Origin: Tatumella citrea
GTDB taxonomy: Bacteria; Pseudomonadota; Gammaproteobacteria; Enterobacterales; Enterobacteriaceae
NCBI RefSeq assembly: GCF_002163585.1
Contig: NZ_CP015579.1
Location: forward strand, 310,001 to 374,000
Length of the DNA: 64,000 bases
Direction of reading: 5' to 3'
In this document: one piece after another, positions 41,721 to 50,972 of the stretch
How positions within the stretch are numbered: the first letter of the stretch is position 1
Layout: every line of letters starts with the position of its first letter
Position numbers and translations under genes: made by a program
Notes under the pieces: model-generated
Told to the model about the DNA's origin: nothing
The model's database searches: none
The model's input: only the letters and a program-made list of their open reading frames with translations

Positions 41721-41736
41721 CAGGCAGGAGAAATCA

Positions 41737-42516
41737 ATGTCGCGTAACGATGATGTGAAAGATTTTTTGACCAGGCGCCGTGCCGCTATCGACCCTGCTG
41801 AATACGGGTTTCCGGTCGGTCAGCGCCGTGTGCCAGGTTTGCGGCGTGAGGAAGTTGCCCAACTGGCCGCGGTCAGTGTCAGCTGGTACACCTGGCTGGA
41901 ACAGGGGCGGGATATCAGTATTTCTCAACCAGCATTGCTCAGAATAGCCAGAGTTCTCAGACTGACTCCGGCAGAACAGGATTACCTGCAGGCTATTGTA
42001 CCCGGGAGCACTCCGTCAGCGGCAAATACCACCGAGGTACCGACAGCGATAGCCATTATGGTTGATGCGTTATCACCGCATCCGGCTTTTGTCCGGCTGG
42101 CAAATATGGATATCGTTTACTGGAATCAGGCATCACTGGAGATTATTTTCGACTGGTCGGCGATCGACAGTCAGGATCGCAACTCACTGAAACTGATGTT
42201 TATTAATCCGGAATACAAAACAATTATCTATGACTGGCAGGATGCTGCCCGACGTACGATTTCGGCCTTCAGAGCTAATTATGCCGAAGCAGAAGATAAG
42301 CAGAGCTTTGCGCAGATTGTCACTGATTTGCAGAACAGAAGTCAGGAGTTTAAGGAGATGTGGGAGCAGCACGAGGTAAGTATTATCGGCTCCGGTCACA
42401 AAACGATTGTCGGTAAAGATCACCGGATCAAAAAATATAATTTTACCTCGCTGCGGGTGGAAGATACCCCCGGCATGAATGTGATTTTCTACCACGAAGC
42501 AGACCTGCAACATTGA
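41737..42516 (+). CDS. XRE/MmyB-like regulator with PAS-like ligand domain
   Basis: A 259-aa regulator. The N-terminal helix-turn-helix has FLTRRRAAIDPAEYGFPVGQ, RRVPGLRREEVAQLAAVSVS and WYTWLEQGRDI, the MmyB/'helix-turn-helix transcriptional regulator' hallmark. The C-terminal PAS-like domain (about 95-255) has NMDIVYWNQASLEIIFDW and binds a lipid or other small ligand in studied members. ATG 41737 follows AGGAGAA; the longer start at 41707 is less likely. It is divergent from the MFS transporter gene and probably represses it. A perfect palindrome stands between them. Confidence 0.8.
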   Translation: MSRNDDVKDFLTRRRAAIDPAEYGFPVGQRRVPGLRREEVAQLAAVSVSWYTWLEQGRDISISQPALLRIARVLRLTPAEQDYLQAIVPGSTPSAANTTEVPTAIAIMVDALSPHPAFVRLANMDIVYWNQASLEIIFDWSAIDSQDRNSLKLMFINPEYKTIIYDWQDAARRTISAFRANYAEAEDKQSFAQIVTDLQNRSQEFKEMWEQHEVSIIGSGHKTIVGKDHRIKKYNFTSLRVEDTPGMNVIFYHEADLQH

Positions 42517-42606
42517 TTACTGGCGGGAGCGGCTGGCTGGCAGGTTGCCGAAACAGCAGAGTTAAGGCAGATTAATTAAATCTCTGTCGCATAAGATAAA
42601 CTAACG

Positions 42607-43491
42607 ATGAAGCTTAACTACTCCTTTCTCGAAACCTTTATGGAGATTATTCGCTGCGGGACCTTTGAAAAGGCTTCCGGCAAACTGCATATCACTCCTT
42701 CTGCAGTCAGCCAGCGTATCCGTGCTCTTGAAGAACTGATGGGCCAGGTACTTATTATCCGTGGCAGTCCATGTAAAGCGACCCGCTCGGGGCAGGAACT
42801 CTATCGTTATGCTGAAAAAATAGAACTGCTGGAGAACGATTTTTTACTGAACCAGCAGGAACAACACCGTGAAAAGGCAGTGATTGCGGTGAACGCCGAC
42901 TCGGTAGATGGCTGGTTTTTAAGTGTTATCGAAACAGTTCATCGGGAGCACGCGATTATTATCGATGTGCGGGTTGAGGATCAGGATTTCAGTGCCTCGT
43001 TATTGCAAAGTGGCGAAGTGATGGCCGCTGTCAGTGCCGACCCGACATTACTGCAGGGCTGTAAAACCGAATTTCTGGGAACGATGCGCTATAAAGCCTG
43101 TGCCTCTGTGGAATTTTATCAGCATTATTTTAGCCACGGAGTCACTGCCGAAACGCTAAACCAGGCACCGGTGATGATGTTTAATCATAAAGATGATTTA
43201 CAGAATAAGTTTATCCGTAGCTTCACCAGCCATGAGATCTCACCACCATTACAGTTTGTTCCTTCAACCTATGCCTACCTGCAGGCGATTGTTCGCGGAT
43301 TAGGCTGGGGAATGCTGCCGGAACATCTGTCTGCTCCTTTGCTGGCCGACGGTAGCCTGGTAGAACTGGCTGAGGGTTTTCCGGTAGATACCCCCTTATA
43401 CTGGCATCGCTGGAGCCTGAAACTTCAGTTGCTGGAAAAATTAACCCGTTGCGTGCATACCGTGGCCCGGGAAGAGCTGCATCAGGACTGA
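42607..43491 (+). CDS. ArgP/LysG-like LysR-family regulator
   Basis: A 294-aa LysR regulator close to ArgP: YSFLETFMEIIRCGTFEKAS, LHITPSAVSQRIRALEELMG, VLIIRGSPCKATRSGQELYRY, and the C-terminal GLGWGMLPEHLSAPLL. ArgP-type proteins sense lysine and arginine and control the export or metabolism of basic amino acids. The canonical argP is normally next to argO or rpiA, neither of which is here, so this is probably a paralogue with its own target. The ligand domain has diverged (for example VNADSVDGWFLSVIE). No adjacent exporter is visible, so the target is unknown. Confidence 0.78.
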   Translation: MKLNYSFLETFMEIIRCGTFEKASGKLHITPSAVSQRIRALEELMGQVLIIRGSPCKATRSGQELYRYAEKIELLENDFLLNQQEQHREKAVIAVNADSVDGWFLSVIETVHREHAIIIDVRVEDQDFSASLLQSGEVMAAVSADPTLLQGCKTEFLGTMRYKACASVEFYQHYFSHGVTAETLNQAPVMMFNHKDDLQNKFIRSFTSHEISPPLQFVPSTYAYLQAIVRGLGWGMLPEHLSAPLLADGSLVELAEGFPVDTPLYWHRWSLKLQLLEKLTRCVHTVAREELHQD

Positions 43492-43665
43492 CAGGGCGTC
43501 TTCCTGCGGTGGTCCGGAGAATCCACTGCGGTTTCCCTCTTATATTGTCCACTTATCCGTGACAGTAATTACTATTTCACCATATTGATGGTTATCGTGA
43601 TTTACAATAATCTGAATACATCGACAGGGCACTGGCCTGTCTTACTAAATTCAGAGGATAACATC

Positions 43666-44391
43666 ATGATTGAACAACGACTGTCAGAAAAACGCGGACT
43701 GGGTGATCACGGTTGGTTGTACTCACGTCATACCTTTTCGTTCGCAAATTACTGGGATCCACAACAGACCGGCTTTTCTGATCTGCTGGTCATTAACGAT
43801 GATCAGGTGGCTGAAGGTCGTGGTTTTGGTGCCCATCCTCACAGCAACATGGAAATCATCTCTTATGTGCTGGAAGGTGCTCTGGAACATAAAGATTCCA
43901 TGGGAACCGGATCGGTGATTGTCCCGGGTGATGTGCAGTTAATGAGTGCCGGTACCGGGGTAACTCACAGCGAATTTAACCATTCGCGGCAGGAAGGCGT
44001 GCATTTCCTGCAAATCTGGGTTGTTCCGGCTGAAAAAGGGACTGCTCCTGGCTATCAGCAGGTATCGGTCGGGGAAGCCGACAAACGGGGTCAGTTTAAA
44101 CTGATTATTTCTCCGGATGGCGCCGGCGAATCGCTGAAAATCAAACAGGATGTCCGTATTTATGCCGGACTGTTTGATGGTGATGAACAGCAGACTGTCA
44201 CGCTGCCTGAGGATCGTTATGCCTATATTCACGTTGCCCGCGGAAGTATTACGGTGAACGGCGTGAAATTCGCTGCCGGTGACGGTGCCCGGGTTCGTAA
44301 TGAAACCACACTGAGTTTTACCGGGGGTGAACAGGCGGAAGTGTTGCTGTTTGACCTGCGTCCGGTTGAAGTGAATCATCCGACCCGCTAA
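43666..44391 (+). CDS. Pirin-family protein (YhhW-like quercetinase fold)
   Basis: A 241-aa bicupin of the pirin family. The N-terminal cupin carries the metal-binding motif FGAHPHSNMEIISYVLEGALEH (two His plus Glu/His) and GDVQLMSAGTGVTHSEFN. The C-terminal cupin has lost these ligands (RIYAGLFDGDEQQTV). E. coli YhhW cleaves quercetin in vitro, but the physiological role is unknown. The start ATG 43666 follows AGAGGATAAC; an in-frame ATG at 43585 is not needed. A strong terminator follows. It stands alone, with the esterase gene converging from the other side. Confidence 0.85.
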   Translation: MIEQRLSEKRGLGDHGWLYSRHTFSFANYWDPQQTGFSDLLVINDDQVAEGRGFGAHPHSNMEIISYVLEGALEHKDSMGTGSVIVPGDVQLMSAGTGVTHSEFNHSRQEGVHFLQIWVVPAEKGTAPGYQQVSVGEADKRGQFKLIISPDGAGESLKIKQDVRIYAGLFDGDEQQTVTLPEDRYAYIHVARGSITVNGVKFAAGDGARVRNETTLSFTGGEQAEVLLFDLRPVEVNHPTR

Positions 44392-44418
44392 AACTTCTGG
44401 TTATCTGAGTCGCCAGTA

Positions 44419-44451
44419 ACAGCCATACCCCCGGGTATGGCTGTTTTTTTT
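44419..44451. terminator. Strong bidirectional Rho-independent terminator
   Basis: CAGCCATACC pairs with GGTATGGCTG across a 4-nt loop, followed by eight T on the plus strand and preceded by A residues, so it terminates the pirin transcript and may serve the convergent esterase. Confidence 0.85.
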
Positions 44452-44489
44452 GCCAGCTAACCTTCTCCGGCAACAGTCGTCGCTGTGGC

Positions 44490-45311
44490 TCAGAGGGTTT
44501 TCAGGAAATCCAGCAAGTCGTGGTTCAGTTGTTTTGCATGAGTAACCGCAAAGCCATGAGGACCGTTCTCGTAGACTTTTAGAGTAGCATTACTGATAGT
44601 CTCTGCGGCAACCTTACCTGTCGCTTCAAACGGCACGACCTGGTCGTTACTGCCGTGGATCACCAGGGTGGGGACATCGATTTTTGCCACATCAGAACGG
44701 AAGTCAGTTTCAGAGAACGCAGTCACGCAATCGACAGTGCCCTTAAGTGATGCCAGCAAGGCAATATTCAGGGTCTGGGTCAGCACGCCATCCGAAACAT
44801 TCTGTCCCGCATTGGTACCGTAGAATGGAGTGGCAAAGTCGCTGATAAACTGTGCACGGTCATTAAGCAGCCCCTGGCGAATCCCTTCAAATACTGATAA
44901 ATCGACGCCGTTCGGGTTGCCCTCAATCGCGCCAAACACCGGAGTCACCGCACCCAGCAGCACAAGTCCGTCAATTCTGGCCGTTCCGTAGTGACCGATA
45001 TAACGTGTTACATCGCCACCACCCATTGAGAATCCCACCAGAGTAACACTCTGCAAATCCAGGTGATTAATCAGGTCATTAATATCGGAGGCAAAGGTAT
45101 CGTAGTTATACCCTTCCCACGGCTGCTCTGAACGGCCAAATCCGCGGCGATCAAAGGCGATGACACGGTAGCCGTTTTCAGCCAGAAAATTAAGCTGGCT
45201 ATCCCACATATCTGCATCGAGCGGCCAGCCGTGGCTGAACAGTACCGGTTTACCGGTTCCCCAGTCTTTAAAATAGATCTGCGTGCCGTCCTGAGTATTA
45301 AAAAATGACAT
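44490..45311 (-). CDS. Alpha/beta hydrolase, non-haem chloroperoxidase/esterase type
   Basis: A 273-aa serine alpha/beta hydrolase of the chloroperoxidase (perhydrolase/aryl esterase) group. The oxyanion segment is FSHGWPLDADMW (25-36). The nucleophile elbow GFSMGGGDVTR places Ser95. The acid Asp lies in LVIHGSNDQVVPF and the catalytic His in NGPHGFAVTH. These cofactor-free enzymes hydrolyse small esters and, with acetate and peroxide, form peracids. The ATG at 45311 follows a GAGGTC site. It is monocistronic. Its terminator is shared with the pirin gene. Confidence 0.85.
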   Translation of the reverse strand: MSFFNTQDGTQIYFKDWGTGKPVLFSHGWPLDADMWDSQLNFLAENGYRVIAFDRRGFGRSEQPWEGYNYDTFASDINDLINHLDLQSVTLVGFSMGGGDVTRYIGHYGTARIDGLVLLGAVTPVFGAIEGNPNGVDLSVFEGIRQGLLNDRAQFISDFATPFYGTNAGQNVSDGVLTQTLNIALLASLKGTVDCVTAFSETDFRSDVAKIDVPTLVIHGSNDQVVPFEATGKVAAETISNATLKVYENGPHGFAVTHAKQLNHDLLDFLKTL

Positions 45312-45498
45312 AATAAGACCTCAAGTGTATGGAGATTCATTAATGCCCGTGTTCCGGGAGCGTGGCCGTGCAAACATCCGGAAACTCCGTTTCCTGTTAA
45401 TATCCTGAAAATCTGTACTGAATTTGCGGATGCTAAGTTGCATACCTGAAAAGACACAGGATCTGCGAAAACTCAGCACCGCAAAAAATGGCTGTGGA

Positions 45499-47376
45499 TT
45501 AAAAAGCAAAACAGCTACATCCCAGCGCTCCCCAGAAAGCATTTTCTTCAGAGACTGGTAACGCGGCCTGGCGGGCAAAATCATGTGCATGGCTGTGTAC
45601 GCCACAGGGACCACTGCACTGATGGGCGCGTGCCTGCATTCCCGTGCGGGTTACCGCTGTTGGCGGGGCGCTCCGGTAGTGACCACCCACCGTAGCGACC
45701 GGTGACCATTCCGGCAGCACCGGGATTGGCGGGGGAGCCAAATCACTGAATGTCCCGGCGGCATAGACAATATTGCCATCCACCACGGTCAGCACCGATT
45801 CGATACCCTTAATTTCTTCTTCCGGAACGCTAAAGTAATCTTTGCTGAGCACCGCCAGGTCGGCCAGTTGCCCTGCGGCAATCTGCCCCTTTTTATCCTG
45901 TTCTGTCGAGAACCAGGCGCTTCCCCGTGTCCACAACATTAGCGCGGTATCACGGTCGAGGCGGGCATTGACGTCGTACATCTGCATACCACCGACAGTA
46001 CGTCCGGAAACCAGCCAGTAAAGTGCGGTCCAGGGATTGTAACTGGCGACGCGCGTGGCATCCGTCCCCAGGCCAACCGGAACGCCGGTTTCCAGCATTT
46101 TCGCCACCGGAGGAGTATGGCGGGTGGCTTCCATCCCATAACGTTCTGCGAAATATTCGCCCTGAAAAGCCATCCGGTGCTGGACCGCAATCCCGCCGCC
46201 TAATGCCTTAATCCGGTCAATATTGCGCTGAGTGACAGTTTCTGCGTGGTCAAAGAACCAGTGCAGCCCGGCAAAAGGAATGTCTTTATCAACTTTTTCA
46301 AATACATCCAGCATCCGGCTGATGGACTCATCGTAGGTAGCATGTAACCGGAACGGCCAGCGGTGCTCAACCAGGTGACGAACCACCCGCTCCAGTTCAT
46401 CTTCCATGCCCGGAGCAAGGTCCGGACGCGGTTCCAGAAAGTCTTCAAAATCGGCAGCAGAAAAGACCAGCATCTCACCGGCGCCATTGTGCCGAAAATA
46501 ATCACTGCCCTGGCCCGGAGCGAGCATGTCGGTCCATTTTTCGAAGTCTTCCAGCTCATGGCCCGGGCGCTGGGTAAACAGGTTATAGGCAATTCGCACT
46601 GTCATCTGCTGTTGCTGATGCAGTTCATTAATCACCTGATAGTCTTCCGGGTAATTCTGGAAACCGCCACCGGCATCAATCGCACTGGTCAGTCCGAGCC
46701 GGTTCAGCTCACGCATAAACTGCCGGGTGGAGTTTATCTGTAAATCCAGCGGTAATTTCGGCCCTTTTGCCAGTGTCGCATACAGGATGCTGGCATTCGG
46801 TCGGGCAATCAGCATGCCGGTCGGATTTCCCTGGCTGTCACGCTGGATCTCACCGCCGGGTGGGTTTGGAGTATCTTTGGTGTAACCGACCACTTTGAGG
46901 GCCGCGCGGTTAAGTAACGCCCGGTCATACAGATGTAATACAAATACCGGGGTATCCGGAGCGGCCTGGTTAATCTCTTCCAGGGTAGGCATCCGGCGTT
47001 CGGCAAACTGAAACCCGGTCCAGCCACCAACAACCCGTACCCATTGTGGAGAAGGGGTGCGTAATGCCTGCTCTTTCAGCATCCGCAGGGCATCGGCTAC
47101 CGAGGGAACACCTTCCCAGCGCAGCTCCAGATTATAATTCAGACCGCCACGGATCAGGTGCAGATGGGAGTCATTCAGGCCAGGAATAACGGTATGTCCC
47201 TGCAAATCGATAACCCTGGTAGACTCGTCGTGATATTGTATCACTTCTGCCTGAGTACCTGCTGCAAGGAACTTACCATCGCAGATTGCCACCGCATCGG
47301 CCAGCGGTTGCTGGCGATCGACGGTGTGAAATTTACCATTTGTCAGAATGATGTCAGCTTTGCCAGGGAAAACCAT
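45499..47376 (-). CDS. YtcJ-like metal-dependent amidohydrolase
   Basis: A 625-aa amidohydrolase (amidohydrolase_3, YtcJ type). It begins ADIILTNGKFHTVD and has the metal-binding VIPGLNDSHLHLIRGG (His-x-His), AGLHWFFDHAET and the late VGLGTDATRVASYNPW (catalytic Asp). The C-terminal extension ends with a Cys/His-rich tail and AFWGALGCSCFAF, normal for this subfamily. Substrates are unknown N-acyl or exocyclic amides. A permease and a nitrilase-type amidase lie upstream on the same strand, separated by 440 bp, which may form a nitrogen-scavenging group. The ATG at 47376 is preceded by GGAGG. Confidence 0.8.
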   Translation of the reverse strand: MVFPGKADIILTNGKFHTVDRQQPLADAVAICDGKFLAAGTQAEVIQYHDESTRVIDLQGHTVIPGLNDSHLHLIRGGLNYNLELRWEGVPSVADALRMLKEQALRTPSPQWVRVVGGWTGFQFAERRMPTLEEINQAAPDTPVFVLHLYDRALLNRAALKVVGYTKDTPNPPGGEIQRDSQGNPTGMLIARPNASILYATLAKGPKLPLDLQINSTRQFMRELNRLGLTSAIDAGGGFQNYPEDYQVINELHQQQQMTVRIAYNLFTQRPGHELEDFEKWTDMLAPGQGSDYFRHNGAGEMLVFSAADFEDFLEPRPDLAPGMEDELERVVRHLVEHRWPFRLHATYDESISRMLDVFEKVDKDIPFAGLHWFFDHAETVTQRNIDRIKALGGGIAVQHRMAFQGEYFAERYGMEATRHTPPVAKMLETGVPVGLGTDATRVASYNPWTALYWLVSGRTVGGMQMYDVNARLDRDTALMLWTRGSAWFSTEQDKKGQIAAGQLADLAVLSKDYFSVPEEEIKGIESVLTVVDGNIVYAAGTFSDLAPPPIPVLPEWSPVATVGGHYRSAPPTAVTRTGMQARAHQCSGPCGVHSHAHDFARQAALPVSEENAFWGALGCSCFAF

Positions 47377-47818
47377 AAAACCTCCGGGATTAATAAATCA
47401 GGAACGATGGCATCAGGTAGGGCAAATAACAGACTCAGCGTGACCCGCCCTCAGGAACGAGGTGTGCACAGATAATCACTGGCAATACATGATGATTAAA
47501 CGAGCTGGCCGTCAGGCTGAGTGGTGGTGTTTGAAAATACCTTCTGAAATTAACCTTGTTTGGCCGTTGCATGCAATCTCTCGTTAGCTGTAACAAGGTA
47601 TTTTCCTCTAACCGCAGATCCAGGCGGAGGCCAGAACCGTGGAGATGGCGCCCTGCAGCAGAGCTCAACGTAACAAACACAGATGACAAACATGTGGCGG
47701 AATCCTGAATGGCAGGACGACTGGCAGGAATATATGCCGCTGTTCCGGATTAACGAAACAGCGGCATAGACGGTATCCGTTGAATAATTTTACCGGCAGC
47801 TGGCTGTATGAGTAGACA
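47377..47818 (-). other. 442-bp intergenic region with a hairpin behind the permease gene
   Basis: TGCCGCTGTT (47735-47744) and AACAGCGGCA (47757-47766) form a perfect 10-bp stem about 50 bp after the permease stop and likely end the amidase-permease transcript. The remainder probably holds the amidohydrolase promoter. I see no gene. Confidence 0.5.
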
Positions 47819-49249
47819 TCATGAGCTCAGGCCACTTACCAGTATCTGACGTTTGTTAATCACCGAATAACCAATAAGCAGTGCTGCCACGGGAATGACT
47901 GCCAGCAGGGTGCTGATAAACAGGCTGCCTCCGGTGAGCGTGGTAAAGTTGGACAGTACCATAAGCAGCGATACAGCCAGTGCGACCACAGCCAGTGCCG
48001 GGATCCAAAAAGTTCTTAAGCGTTTTCCCTGAGACAGGGTGCTGTTTTTCTTAAAGAACATCACTACCGAGATGCTGGTCAGCAACATCAGTAATACGAT
48101 TCCGACGGTAGAAATTCCGGCCATAAAACCAAAGACCTGAGTCAGTGGTTCCAGTTTACAAAGCGCGCAGACAATAATCAGCAACAGAGCTGTCAGCGAC
48201 TGTACCAGAGACGAATTTGCCGGCGACTGATGTTCTCCGTGAACTGCGGATAAGAATTTAGGCATAAAACCCTGTCCGGCCAGAACATACTGGTAGCGGG
48301 CGAGTACATTATGGAAGCTCAGTACGCAGGCGAAAATGCTGCTGATCAGTAACACCTGAATGGTGTTGCTCAGCAGGGCACCATTATACTGGCGGGCGAT
48401 ATCCAGCAGCATATTGCCGTTACCACTCAGAGTATTGTTGGCCACGCTGACGGCATGGGAGTAGCCGCTGCCAACAATCATCGCCCAGGCCGAGAAGGTG
48501 TAAAAGACCCCAATAATAACGACTGCCAGATAGGTCGCACGGGGAATGGTTTTTTCCGGGTTCCTGGATTCGTCACGGAAAATCGCGGTGGATTCAAAGC
48601 CAATAAACCCGGTCAGAGCAAACAGCACGGCAATGCCCAGGCCGTGGCTAAATGCAGCCGTGGGTTCAAAAGAGACCAGGCTGATTCCCTCGGCGCCGCC
48701 TTTATGCAGAATCGAAAAATTCATGATCAGCACGACACCGATTTCCAGTACCAGCGCAATACCAAGGATTTTTGAGCTGAGCTCAATATGCCGGTAACCG
48801 AGAATAGCAACGGCAGCTATCGCCAGCAGAGAGTACATCCACCAGGGGTGAGCATGACCGCCATAATGCACTACCAGGTCGTTCACCGCCCAGCCCATAT
48901 AACCATAGACCCCGGCCTGGATAGCCGTGTAGGTGACCAGTGCCAGATAAGCTGAACCCATTCCGGCACGTAACCCCAGCCCCTGAGTGACATAAGAATA
49001 GAAGGCTCCGGCCTGTTTAACATGCGGCGTCATTGCTACAAATCCCACAGCAAACACTAACAGGATAAGTGAAGCTATCAGAAAGCCGAAGGGAGCGCCG
49101 ACACCATTGCCGGTACCGATAGCCAGTGGCACGTTACCGCCAATCACGGTAAGCGGGGCTGCGGCGGCAATCACCATAAATACGATACTGCCCACTCCCA
49201 GATTGCCACTGAGTCTGGCGGGGCGGGGGCTGGTTTTAGCCTGAGTCAT
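47819..49249 (-). CDS. APC-family amino acid/amine permease
   Basis: A 476-aa permease with about 12 membrane segments of the amino acid-polyamine-organocation superfamily. The first segment has the consensus GVGSIVFMVIAAAAPLTVIG, and FALTGFIGFESTAIFRDESRNPEKTIPRAT shows the family's 'GFE...E..NP...IP' signature. Substrate unknown, probably an amino acid, amide or amine. It is 27 bp downstream of the nitrilase-type amidase gene on the same strand, so the pair likely imports and deamidates one compound. The ATG follows AAGGAATTC. Confidence 0.8.
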   Translation of the reverse strand: MTQAKTSPRPARLSGNLGVGSIVFMVIAAAAPLTVIGGNVPLAIGTGNGVGAPFGFLIASLILLVFAVGFVAMTPHVKQAGAFYSYVTQGLGLRAGMGSAYLALVTYTAIQAGVYGYMGWAVNDLVVHYGGHAHPWWMYSLLAIAAVAILGYRHIELSSKILGIALVLEIGVVLIMNFSILHKGGAEGISLVSFEPTAAFSHGLGIAVLFALTGFIGFESTAIFRDESRNPEKTIPRATYLAVVIIGVFYTFSAWAMIVGSGYSHAVSVANNTLSGNGNMLLDIARQYNGALLSNTIQVLLISSIFACVLSFHNVLARYQYVLAGQGFMPKFLSAVHGEHQSPANSSLVQSLTALLLIIVCALCKLEPLTQVFGFMAGISTVGIVLLMLLTSISVVMFFKKNSTLSQGKRLRTFWIPALAVVALAVSLLMVLSNFTTLTGGSLFISTLLAVIPVAALLIGYSVINKRQILVSGLSS

Positions 49250-49276
49250 AGTGAATTCCTTATATCTCTTTGAATT

Positions 49277-50047
49277 TTAAAAAATGTCGGTCCGTAAATC
49301 TTTCAGGTAAGGATTGTTGTGCTGAGCGCTGACGACCGTCGAAGGTTCTATCTGCGCGTAGAGCAACTGTTCTTCCGTTTCAGATGCCTGGCTAATCACG
49401 GAACCATCAGGGGCGGCGACCAGACTCAGTCCGACATATTCCAGATGTTGTTCACGACCGATCTGGTTGACATAGGCGACGTACAGCTGGTTTTCCCAGG
49501 CTCGGGTGGCAATCAGGTGCCGGTTAACAAAAGTGAAAGGTTTCATTTGTGCGGTAGCTACCGCGATAAGATGGGCGCCTGCTTTGGCTGCTGCCCTCAC
49601 CGTCTCCGGGAATTCAACGTCGTAGCAAATCAGCATGGCAATATTCAGCCCTTTATAACGGGCGATGCAGACGGGCTGATCACCGGCAGTAAACTGCTGT
49701 TTATCCAGTTCGCCGAACAGGTGAGTTTTGCGGTAAACCGCCAGCAGTTCACCCTGATCGCTAATCAACCAGGACGCATTAAAGATATTGCCGTTTTCGG
49801 CCAGCGGCCCGGTGATGACCATTGCCATTTGTTGCTCCCGGGCCAGAGCCTGCAACGCGGTCAGCGGAAAACTGTCGGCCAGTGCCGGTAAATGGTGGCG
49901 TAATACATAACCAGACATGAACATTTCCGGGGTGATAAGCAACTCTGCCTGTTGCGCTTTGGCCTGTTGCAGAGCACGGCTCAGCCTGACCAGATTGGCG
50001 TCATAATCGCAGTAACTGCTTTGTGCCTGCCAGATTGCAATTTTCAT
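49277..50047 (-). CDS. Carbon-nitrogen hydrolase (nitrilase superfamily amidase)
   Basis: A 256-aa nitrilase-superfamily enzyme. The catalytic triad is visible: Glu41 (ELLITPEMFMSGY), Lys107 (AVYRKTHLFGE) and Cys141 (MLICYDVEFPET). Relatives are aliphatic or omega-amidases such as 5-aminopentanamidase and R-stereoselective amidases. It is the first gene of a two-gene unit with an APC permease (27-bp gap). GAGGACCG precedes the ATG. The group with the amidohydrolase downstream suggests use of an amide as nitrogen source (inference). Confidence 0.85.
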   Translation of the reverse strand: MKIAIWQAQSSYCDYDANLVRLSRALQQAKAQQAELLITPEMFMSGYVLRHHLPALADSFPLTALQALAREQQMAMVITGPLAENGNIFNASWLISDQGELLAVYRKTHLFGELDKQQFTAGDQPVCIARYKGLNIAMLICYDVEFPETVRAAAKAGAHLIAVATAQMKPFTFVNRHLIATRAWENQLYVAYVNQIGREQHLEYVGLSLVAAPDGSVISQASETEEQLLYAQIEPSTVVSAQHNNPYLKDLRTDIF

Positions 50048-50340
50048 AACGGTCCTCTTTTACTTCCGTTAACCATTAACAGAGCAATAACTGTGCCAGT
50101 CATCTGACAGGATGATTTATAAGTATTTCTTTAGGTTTTTATGATGAGACGGGCGATCAAAATGGTTCACAGCACAACAGACGGTGCAGGAATTGCACGC
50201 TATTAGTGCATAATCAGGGGGTGAGAGCAGAATAGAGTGATAAGTGTACAGGAAGTGAGCTATTCCAGTGATTGTCACGGGAAATTATAGTGATAACCAC
50301 AGATAATCCTGCGCCGCTGTGTGGCGACAGCAGGGAACTA

Positions 50341-50526
50341 TCAGTTATTCCACAGTTTACGACTGGCAATATCCGCACCAGCACGCAGGGCGCGAAATTT
50401 CTCACGAACCACGGTTGGATGTACTTCAGGTTTATAGGTGGCCTGGGACGAGAATCCGCAATCGGCGCCCGCCAGCACGTTTTCCTTTGCCGACACGTTC
50501 AGCGAGTTGTCCGCCTGATAGCAGAG
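50341..50526 (-). pseudogene. C-terminal fragment of a MetE-like (COG0620) methyltransferase
   Basis: The minus strand encodes ENVLAGADCGFSSQATYKPE, then VHPTVVREKFRALRAGADIA and SRKLWNN before a stop at 50341-50343. This is the C-terminus of cobalamin-independent methionine synthase-like proteins (the YxjG/YxjH type), including the zinc-ligand Cys in the 'AGADCGF' motif. A stop at about 50524-50526 interrupts the frame upstream and no earlier part of the gene is present, so about 60 of some 370 codons remain. Confidence 0.7.
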
Positions 50527-50972
50527 TTAGGCGGCGTTGTGTCAGGCAGCAATGCTGCCTTCCGGTCAGCCTGCCAGCGGCCGGTCAATTGATTAGCAAA
50601 TGTGTTCAGATTAAAAAAATTACTAAAAAACATTTTTTTTCGTTACGAATAAATTGGCTCTGAATTATTATCCTGTCGATTTCTTAACATTTCAGAAGGC
50701 GAAGTACTGCCAGGTAAGGTTAAAAATCAGCCAGTTCGGGACTGTGTGTTGTACAACTCTGATATCACGAAAAGCAGTCTTACCGGACTTTCATCATAAA
50801 AATATCTGCAATCTGGTTAGTTTCGCTAATGAGTTGGCTGACCGGAGTGCGATGTGTAGCAATGCCGGCAACTGCTAAAAGCAGCAAATTACCGGATCAG
50901 CACGACCAATAAACCGTTGCTGTTTTTAACTTTTATCCCTGATTCAGGGATTTTCTGACATGGAAAGGCTCT
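50527..50972. other. 446-bp intergenic region upstream of the first lipoprotein
   Basis: Apart from the MetE-like fragment to its left I see no gene. It should hold the promoter of the lipoprotein gene at 50973. Confidence 0.35.
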
